This document shows, one piece after another, positions 57,201-64,000 of a DNA stretch of 64,000 nt (within the stretch, counting starts at the first letter, position 1; every line of letters begins with the position of its first letter). A model generated the notes under the pieces. That model did no database searches. It was not told the origin of the DNA and saw only the letters and a list, made by a program, of their open reading frames with translations. The stretch lies in the NCBI GenBank assembly GCA_030248215.1, contig JASANG010003710.1, positions 62,001 to 126,000 on the forward strand, written 5' to 3'. Source of the stretch: Enoplolaimus lenunculus (Eukaryota > Nematoda > Enoplea > Enoplida > Thoracostomopsidae). A program made the translations under genes and the position numbers.

Positions 57201-59053
57201 GAAAAATAATGCGGGGTTCACGTTATAACCGGGGCAGGCGGGACATGGTTGGTCCCATGTTGGCTCGATGTCAACGTTAAAGTTTGGGCTCTTATATCGG
57301 GTCAACACACAAGACTTGAATGTCATATGACATTAGCTTACAAACCACCGCTCTCAAATGATCAATGTGTACAAGGGACTGCATGTCACGTGGTACTGTG
57401 GGACATTTATGCGAATATCATATGATATTCCAAAATTTTAACGAATATCATATAATATTCAGCGAGCCAGTGTAATCTTTGGATGCTGATAAATGAATGG
57501 AAACTCGAACTGCAAACGTTTCCGACACAAAATCGCTTGCAACCACAGCATAATAATGATTCAAAAATTCAAATTTCACATTCTAGTATATGATATTCAA
57601 CAGGGCACTTTGGGTATGTTTAACCTCAAGCATGCAGACTTTTGAAAATATATCATATGATATTCGCTGACAATACCTCGAATATACGATATTGAAGAGC
57701 AAAAGGTGATCTACACATTAATAGCAGACAAATACGAATTCTTGAATACGATATGGGTCTATAAGCAGACAAAATGTTACCCAATAGCCTAACAGGGACA
57801 AAACATCTCCCAAGCTGCCCTGGTTATAACGTGAAGCCCACATAACATTGCTACACAATTGGTTAACCAAATTTACGGAAACGTTTCATGAAACTTTAAC
57901 CAATTCGAAACACAATCGTAGGCCTGCTTCTATCGAAATGTACAAAAACTCATTTTCGACTAAAACTTATAAGAATAGAAGTTTTTAACTTTATCGTAAG
58001 TGTAAACAGCTCCAAATACACTAAATTTCACTGAGTTGTTTTTAACTAGATCTGAGCTTTGAATTTGATCTATCAGAATTCTGAATTCTGAATTGAACGA
58101 ACTCATTTTAATCCAGAGATAAATCAGCTCAGAATGAGTTAACGTTTATGGTTATTAACTCAGAAATAACCTAAAATAACTAATTCTTTCTCTAAGTTGA
58201 ATAATCAACTCATTGGAATTTGTCGGCATTCTGGTTCTCGAAAGACCTACGTCAATTCCTTAGGTATCCTTTTGTTTCAGCAAATGTTTAGAACAAGGTC
58301 GTAACAGTAGTAAGTACGGCCATATTAATAAGCCTTAATAGCCTAAAACCCTAAGCCTGTGTAAGAACGAGCTTACACCGAACACTAAGCATAAGCATAA
58401 AGCCTAAGCGTAAAAATACTCTAAAACCTAAGTTTGCTCTATTGCAGTCCCGCCGAAAAATGCTTATCATTACATGGGCGATAGCATTTAGTTATTAACG
58501 GAAAGAAATTTGTCACAGTCACTGGAGCATGAAACTCTATTACACTTCCATCTGACTGCACTCTGGTGTGCGTTTACACTGTAAATCCAGTGAGCTGATT
58601 TTAAGTCAGAATGAGTTGAATCACTCAGTCGGAGTTAGGACTTTCAGAACTCAGAAATCTAAGTCAATAACTCTCTCTCTGATTTAATTATTCAACTCAC
58701 CGGCAATCAACTGAACTCAGAGTGAGTTAATGTTTACTGTTATTAACTAAGAAATAACTATCTTGCTGCGTTGATTAATCAACTCATAGTAATTTACAGT
58801 GTACAGTTGTAAATATCCACAATAAACGTATATTTTTGAATAATTTAAATTTCAGCCGGACAATCGGTTATTTCAAATTTTAACTCCATCGGCTTCGTAT
58901 CGCTGTGTCAAAGACGTTCTTAACCAGTTTCACTCGGTTTCGCCGTCAACAGTACAACTTGAACGCATTTTATTCGTCGTTTTAATTCTGTGGACTGTAA
59001 CTTGTATATTTCACTTTTCTGGTACAACGAATTGTGGATTTTTGGGCTGTTAG
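54254..59053 (+). CDS. MSP/VAP-domain protein with C-terminal membrane anchor (5 exons)
   Basis: Exons: 54254-54463, 55081-55183, 55421-55571, 56936-57023, 58856-59053, giving 249 residues. Residues about 29-145 read as a Major Sperm Protein fold: KIFFQISP, LTVFNSTAEPIAFRFKAS, the VSPGAFGVLWP turn, SSLEITLSI and DDCFLIFQVQRFPKD..LQRLWSF. MSP domains of VAP and MOSPD proteins bind FFAT-type peptides at ER contact sites. A region with FIHDTEVTFPYNRVEIS follows, then one hydrophobic stretch (ILFVVLILWTVTCIFHF, about 221-238) and an 11-residue tail, which is tail-anchored topology. I do not see a close orthologue: VAPs have a coiled coil here and MOSPD1/3 have two TMs. The ATG at 54254 is the best start; in-frame ATGs upstream (54125, 54218) read into unconserved, probably UTR sequence. 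Introns 3 and 4 hold four AACTCA-family MITE copies and one Harbinger-like MITE. Confidence 0.8.
56180..56431. mobile_element. AACTCA-family MITE
   Basis: Same GAGTTGATTTTAACTCAG and CAACTCATTAGAATTTAC ends as the neighbouring copy; left edge approximate. Two copies lie 80 bp apart in one intron. Confidence 0.6.
56513..56764. mobile_element. AACTCA-family MITE (complete)
   Basis: Ends CACTGTAAATTCCAATGAG and (inverted) CACTGTAAATTTCAGTGAG with TA flanks. The interior is almost wholly made of GAGTTGATT/AATCAACTC motifs in both orientations. In an MSP-gene intron. Confidence 0.75.
57210..57842. mobile_element. PIF/Harbinger-like MITE in an MSP-gene intron
   Basis: Ends TGCGGGGTTCACGTTATAACC and (inverted) TGTGGGCTTCACGTTATAA, flanked by TAA on both sides. 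It shares the outer TIR with the 37040 element, but the interior differs: several copies of a GAATATCATATGATATTC palindrome. Confidence 0.7.
58005..58220. mobile_element. AACTCA-family MITE
   Basis: Recognised by AACTCATTTTAATC, TCAGAATGAGTTAACG and CAACTCATTGGAATTTG; edges approximate. In the last MSP-gene intron. Confidence 0.55.
58310..58485. mobile_element. TTAGGC-family MITE in the last MSP-gene intron
   Basis: AAGCATAAGCATAAAGCC interior and an ATTACATGGGCGAT end; left end poorly kept. Confidence 0.5.
58577..58801. mobile_element. AACTCA-family MITE (complete)
   Basis: Ends CACTGTAAATCCAGTGAG and (inverted) CACTGTAAATTACTATGAG with TA flanks. It ends 55 bp before the last exon of the MSP-domain gene. 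Confidence 0.7.
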
Positions 59054-59107
59054 TAAAATATCAGTGGCATAATCTTTTACACTGACTACCTGTAGTTATG
59101 TTATATC

Positions 59108-59113
59108 AATAAA
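59108..59113 (+). promoter_or_regulatory. Poly(A) signal of the MSP-domain gene
   Basis: AATAAA 54 bp after the stop. A CCGG-family MITE begins only a few bases later, so the 3' end sits against a transposon boundary. Confidence 0.65.
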
Positions 59114-59115
59114 AA

Positions 59116-59480
59116 CCAGAGTACAACTGGAAGTCTGCCTCCGGCTCCGGCACAAAATCGACGTCCGGTTCCGGTAAAATTGGTGCCAGAGGTTCCGGCA
59201 ATCTCGGTAGTAAAATTTTGCATATTATTACAGCATTTAGTTCTTTGGTGCGTTTTGTTTTAACATTTGGCATAATTTTAAACAAAAAAATTGCAGGGAT
59301 TTCGTAAGAAATAAGCGTAAAACCAAAAGATTTAACAACACATTACAGACATTCGCTAAAATTAGCAAATTGGACAACATTTTGACTACGTAATTTTGCT
59401 TTGCCTTTGGCTTTATCTCCGCGTCCGGCAAAATTTGTTGACCTCCGGCTCCGGTATTTTTAACTTCCGGTTGCACACAG
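59116..59480. mobile_element. CCGGCTCCGG-family MITE between convergent genes
   Basis: Ends CCAGAGTACAACTGGAAG and (inverted) ATCTGTGTGCAACCGGAAG. Both subterminal zones are tandem variants of CCTCCGGCTCCGGCA. It fills the gap between the MSP-domain gene and the GPCR. Confidence 0.6.
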
Positions 59481-59634
59481 ATAAAAACGAAACGCCTTTG
59501 ACACGTAATTTGAGCATCGTTTTTTGGCTTACATTTGTGCTTATAAATTTATATAAACCCAAGATAGAACAGACTATTAAATCCGCAGGTGGTTTGAGCG
59601 TTAATATCTCAATTTGTTTTTCAATTATAAAACT

Positions 59635-62600
59635 TTACAAATCTACACAATTTTGTTCAATGATTAATGAATCACTATCTTCGACTTGAATATTATCCCT
59701 CAAAATATCAGTCACGGCTTCCGCTGTAACATCAATAGTAACCGGATACAACGTTCTTGGCGTTCCTTGACTTCCGGTTACATTTTCTTCATTTCCACTA
59801 CAATTTAAAGCTGTGTCAAGCTGTTGCGTTCCATTCGCTGCAATTTTGCACCGTTTTGCTGGAGTACGGTTTGTACTCGCGACCCCACCTTCTTGGTTTA
59901 TCTCCTTATCGCTGTCAGCAGTGCTGATATCCATTGCGCCACAGAGTAACGAGTGACCACAGCCAAAATGTTTGATGCACTTTGTTGGGTGATTGCTTCC
60001 TCGATGCTGACCGGTCAGTTTAATGCCATCGCTGTTGTGTGCTTGTACACGATGATGAGGTATATGCTCAAGTAACGCAGGGACATCCTTTCGAAATAGA
60101 CCAACAAAACTTTGTCTAAACGAACGACTCGTAGTACAGTAGAGAATGAACGTAGTGCAACACTGGATAATCGTCAACAAATCTAGTAAGTCGCCTAAAT
60201 TTTGGTATATCTAAAAATGGCAAATAAAATCACGTTTTCAATTTAGATACACAAAACTATTAAACGAAATATTAAGTTTAAAATAGAAAATATAACAAAT
60301 AACTCTGTTGTAAAATGAAAAATATAAAATTAGTCAATTTTGAAAAAATAATTGATATATATTCATATTTAAAATGGTCCTTGTTACTTTAAGGGGCGCC
60401 CAGGTTTCGGGCGAGTCTATAAAAGAGTAGGTTTAGATTCTAGATGACTGTTTTGCTTAGGTTTAGGCTTAGATTTAGGCTTATGAACATATTTTTGCAG
60501 CGCTTAGACTTAGGCAGTAATACGTTATCCCACACTGTCCAGTTAGACAAATAAAATAATTTTTTTTTTTTATTAATATTATAAAATAGTCAGGAAAAGC
60601 CTATTTCGGAGAGACTCAATTTGTTTCACCATTTTTTGCAGTGTAGTTGAAGTTTTCTTCGCATTCGTGAACAATTAATGCGGTTTTTAAGTTAATTGGT
60701 AATTTCTTATTCCATGCTAATTGGGGACAACGTCATTCATTCGGGCCCGTAGCCAAAAGGGGGCAGTGGAGGCTCAGCCCCCCCTGGATAATTCAGCCCC
60801 CAACTAGAAGATTTTCAATCTTGCTTGTAAGTCATTGAAAATCCTTGAATGCTCCTCCTGAAAATTTTTTACCCTCCTAGCAAGGTGAGCTGGCTACGGG
60901 CCTGCAGTCACTGGTTAACTGAATCATTTGCAGGGAGAGAAAGTTTGTATTTACGGTGTCCAAGTCGGCATGCCAAATAAACAATGCCTTTTGCGCCTCA
61001 TGGTACGCTGTAAATTCCAATGAGTTGATTAATCAATTCAGCTAGCGAGTTGGTCATTTCTGAATTAATATCACTAAACATTAACTTACTCTGAGTTGTG
61101 TTGATTCTCAGTCTAAGTTCAGTTGACTATGGGTGAGTTGATTAATTAATTAATTCAGATTGAATTGAATCAATTACAAATTCTAAGTTCTAATGGTCCT
61201 AACTCAGGCTGAGTGATTCAATTTATTCTGAGTTAAAATCAACTCAATGAAATTTACAGTGTACTGCTGTACATTTCGGTAAATTGTATTAGTGATGCTT
61301 GGCATTACCCGATTATAAATTTCGATCTCAGTTCCCAGGCAGGCCCACATCGATAAATATACATGCGGCATGTCAGTGATTAATGTGACGCATAAAATAG
61401 CGATTAAAAGCGTTGTCGTTGGCTGTTTGTCAATAGTCTGAAATAAGCAAAATAATAAAGTAAAATAAAAAAATTAATAAATAACTGTAACATTTTAAGC
61501 AAAATATCCTTTGATTTAAAAACAACGAAAGATTTTCTCGTATTTGAAAAATGGCGGAAATTAATTGATTTTCAAATTTCTTATTTGAGTGATGTTTCGG
61601 TTTATAGTTTCGGTTGATTTCCTTTCAAAATTGCGTGGTTGAACTGAACGAATGCTTCTAAATTTGAGTTTAAAAATGGTTGCTGTGTTGGTTTTTTAAC
61701 AAAATTTAACTATTGTGCGTACACTGTAACTAAAATGATTGAATGAAGCAAAACTCCGAGCGAAGCTCGGAGTTTTGTGAAGCGTTTTATGTTTTATACT
61801 TGGGGGTCGAAAGGTGGATATCCGTCCGTCCATCTGTCCGTCTGTCCGTTCGAAAAGAATCTCAAGAACGGCTGAATCGATTTTGATAAACTTTTTTGTT
61901 TGAAAGTCAATTATCCTGTGGTGTTAACCTCGCATTGGGGTTTTAAAATTTTAAGCCGTTTATTAGCTACAGGTTAATTTGCATAATTAGTTAATCCTAA
62001 ATTAGGACTTTCTACATTATTTCACTAATTATTACAGTTACAAGCAATCTAATTTCAGCATTAAAGGGTTTTTGGGTGCGACGAATCTAAATAAATTGTT
62101 CACAAACCTCCCAAAACCGATAATTAAATAGTTAGCTAATAGCTAATGTGCATACTAACATAATTTTTAAGCCTAAATTAAGATTTTTTTACAATATTTC
62201 ACAAATTTAAAGTTAGAAGCAATCTAATTTTAGCACTAAAGGGTTTTTAGGAGCAAGGAATTTGAATAAATGTTTACAAACCTCCAAAACCGATAATTGA
62301 GTAGTTAGGTAATCGATAATTTGCATATAAACACAATTGATAAGCCTAAATTAGGCGTTTTTACAATGTTTTACAAATTATTAGGGTTACAAGCAATCTA
62401 ATTCCAGCAATAATGGTTTTTGGTGCGAGAAATCTAAATAAATTGTCTACAAACCCTCAAAACCGATAATCGAATAGTTAACTAATAGCTAATTTGCATA
62501 TTAACATAGTTTTTAAACCTAAATTAGACTTTGTAAAATATTTCACTAATTTAAGGATAAAAGCAATCCAATTCCAGCACTAAAGGGTTTTTAGGAGCGA

Positions 62601-63442
62601 GCAATTTGAATAAATTGTTTACAAACCTCCAAAACCGATAATTGAATAGTTACCTAATAGCTAATTTGCATATTAGCTTAATTGACCAGACAAAATTAGG
62701 ACTGTTTTTAATTATTTCGCAAATTATTAGGGTTACTGAATGGTTTTTGAGTGCGAGAAATCTGAATAAATTGTTTACAAACCTCCAAAACCAATAAATA
62801 GTTAGCTAATAACTAATTTGCATATTACCTTAATTGCTTTTATGTGTGTTCGAGCTTCGCTCAATAAATGTAGTCCCACTACGACTAGTTAAAAATAATT
62901 CTAGTGTAACGCTGAGGTGGGTAGCCCACTTGGTGGCGGCTTCGAACACGACAGTGAACTGGCATTCAATAAAATTAAAAATGTAACGGTGACGCTATAC
63001 TTGTCGTACGGCGCCGTACGGCACAATCCGTCATCATACGGTATCGTACGTGAGTAATTCGCGTGCAATAACGCACGATAACGTGCGGTAATGTACCGTG
63101 CCAGCGGTTGCCGGCCGGTGACGGACGTCATTAAAAGTATAGTGCCACCCTTAACCTGAAAGTTCACTGGACAAAAACTGATCTACACCCAAGGCAACCA
63201 TTGTCTAAACGGAATTTTCAATTATAAACAACTGTTTTAGTTTACCTTTTTCTCCGCAAAATTTCGCGTTTGTACACAATTTTGACTGAAAAAGCATAAC
63301 AAATAGCAGATCGACAACGCTAAGATGCAATCAGCTAACAGTTTGAACACTGTACCGTTGATACCGAGCGCTAACTTAAATATTAATCCGTTATTCCAAT
63401 GTAACGACAAATTTGTTGGCCCAACAGTGTGCGAAAAATCGA
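59635..63442 (-). CDS. Rhodopsin-class neuropeptide GPCR, FMRFamide-receptor-like (3'-terminal exons)
   Basis: Three joined exons in transcript order: 63442-63246, 61437-61309, 60210-59635 (stop 59637-59635), phases consistent, giving 299 residues. The first encodes TM5 and the start of loop 3 (LGINGTVFKLLADCILALS, then TRNFAEKK). The second encodes TM6 (TTTLLIAILCVTLITDMP). The third encodes TM7 and helix 8 (YQNLGDLLDLLTIIQ, FILYCTTSRSFRQSF), then a 150-residue polar tail. The GDLLDLLT..xFILYC..S..FR pattern is that of invertebrate FMRFamide/myosuppressin-type receptors, which signal from the plasma membrane through G proteins; the ligand is unknown. TM1-TM4 are absent and should lie right of base 64000. 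The usual Asn of NPxxY is replaced by Thr (TFILY). Introns carry a Helitron-like element and several MITEs. It converges with the MSP-domain gene, 582 bp apart. Confidence 0.85.
60743..60905. mobile_element. Short hAT-like MITE in the GPCR intron
   Basis: Inverted ends GGGCCCGTAGCCAAAAG and CAGGCCCGTAGCCAGC around a C-rich core (GGCTCAGCCCCCCCTGG). Confidence 0.5.
61016..61261. mobile_element. AACTCA-family MITE in the GPCR TM6-TM7 intron
   Basis: Ends CGCTGTAAATTCCAATGAG and (inverted) CACTGTAAATTTCATTGAG with TA flanks. It ends 47 bp from the TM6 exon. Closely similar to the 56513 copy. Confidence 0.7.
61747..62888 (+). mobile_element. Helitron-like non-autonomous element, copy B
   Basis: It lies in the TM5-TM6 intron of the GPCR, in inverted orientation to copy A. 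The start is palindromic (CTCCGAGCGAAGCTCGGAG), followed by GGGGGTCGAAAGGTGGATAT, GTCCGTCC repeats and about 5.5 internal tandem units of 130-170 bp. It ends with the GTAGTCCCACTAC hairpin and GACTAG/T. It looks complete apart from the uncertain 5' base. Confidence 0.65.
62989..63149. mobile_element. CGTACG-rich MITE in the GPCR intron
   Basis: Inverted ends GGTGACGCTATACTT and GGTGGCACTATACTT. The GC-rich interior is a series of CGTACG, GGCGCC, CGCACG and GCCGGC palindromes, very unlike the AT-rich surroundings. Confidence 0.5.
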
Positions 63443-63510
63443 CTGAAATAGAAATAAAAATTGCCAAATAATAGTTTTACAGTAACAAATCAGCAGCATT
63501 TATCATCCAG

Positions 63511-63695
63511 GCCCATGTAAAGATCAGGGGCGGAACGTTTTGTTTGCGGGACTAGAATAGAATAAGCATAAACTTTAGACTATTTTTTTGCTTGGCTTAG
63601 GCTTAGGCTTAGGAATGAGCTCATTCTTAGTACATTTAGGCTTAGGCATAGCCTATTGCGATTTATTAATGCCCTTGTCCCGTCCCATTTACGGG
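63511..63695. mobile_element. TTAGGC-family MITE
   Basis: Left end GGCCCATGTAAAGATCAGG, interior GGCTTAGGCTTAGGCTTAGG, right end CCTTGTCCCGTCCCATTTAC decayed. More pieces lie at 4690-4935, 6119-6195, 24757-24900, 50625-50740 and 53140-53190. Confidence 0.6.
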
Positions 63696-63699
63696 CGCT

Positions 63700-64000
63700 G
63701 TGATATGCCCGACAAATGTCCAATCTTTGACGTAATATACAAACTTGCGTTCTAGGTCGTATTCGACGATATTATAGAACATCTAAAACCAGTGTGCAAC
63801 CGGAATTATAAAATACCGGAATCGAAAACTTAAAAAATGCCGGAACCGGAAAACAAAAAGTACTCGTTTTCAAAAAAATTATTTTTAGCGCTATCGTATG
63901 AGAAATTTCGGCACGCTCACACAATTTTAGAAAAATAAGTTAGAATAAATATGCGAATTTTTCTTAAAATTTTCAATAAAAACATTTTCTGTACCGAAAT
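63700..64000. other. Right edge, GPCR intron
   Basis: A CCGG-family fragment (63785-63860) and AT-rich sequence; no TM4 or earlier GPCR exon is visible. Confidence 0.45.

Overview
This is animal nuclear DNA: AT-rich, with GT-AG introns of tens to about 2,000 bp, standard-code exons and a heavy load of short non-autonomous DNA transposons (MITEs). I rebuilt six protein-coding genes by joining conserved exon frames across splice sites. The set (a cullin, a complex I subunit, a peroxin, an MSP/VAP-domain protein, a MARVEL-type membrane protein and an FMRFamide-receptor-like GPCR) fits an invertebrate bilaterian. The GPCR type and abundant TTAGGC hexamers would suit a nematode, but the hexamers lie in transposons rather than a telomere, so that placement is weak.

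Layout, left to right. 0.1-1.1 kb: Helitron-like element with internal tandem repeats. 1.5-12.9 kb (+): CUL1, 19 exons, the first coding exon(s) missing. 12.9-16.4 kb: MITEs and unassigned sequence. 16.5-21.2 kb (-): four-exon, four-TM MARVEL-like gene. 21.2-35.0 kb: no gene recognised; MITEs, minisatellites and a three-level nested insertion at 29.0-30.8 kb. 35.1-37.7 kb (+): NDUFB5, six exons. 40.1-52.1 kb (+): PEX6, 20 exons. 54.3-59.1 kb (+): MSP-domain protein with a C-terminal membrane anchor, five exons. 59.6-63.4 kb (-): last three exons of a class A GPCR, whose start lies beyond the right edge.

The genes are not an operon; they are independent housekeeping or signalling genes, each with its own introns and, in four cases, a visible poly(A) signal. 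CUL1 is the scaffold of SCF ubiquitin ligases, NDUFB5 a membrane-arm subunit of mitochondrial complex I, and PEX6 half of the peroxisomal PEX1/PEX6 export motor. The MSP protein is likely ER-anchored, and the GPCR is probably a neuropeptide receptor.

The most notable observations are: a PEX6 whose first AAA domain has lost both Walker motifs; Gly/Ser-rich insertions in CUL1; a GPCR with an altered NPxxY position; about ten recognisable MITE families, two of which carry internal arrays of a private palindrome; and inverted Helitron-like copies near the two ends of the window. No retroviral, LTR, Polinton or toxin element was recognised, and no CRISPR or prokaryotic features are present. All splice sites were chosen by eye from reading frame, conserved protein sequence and GT/AG signals.
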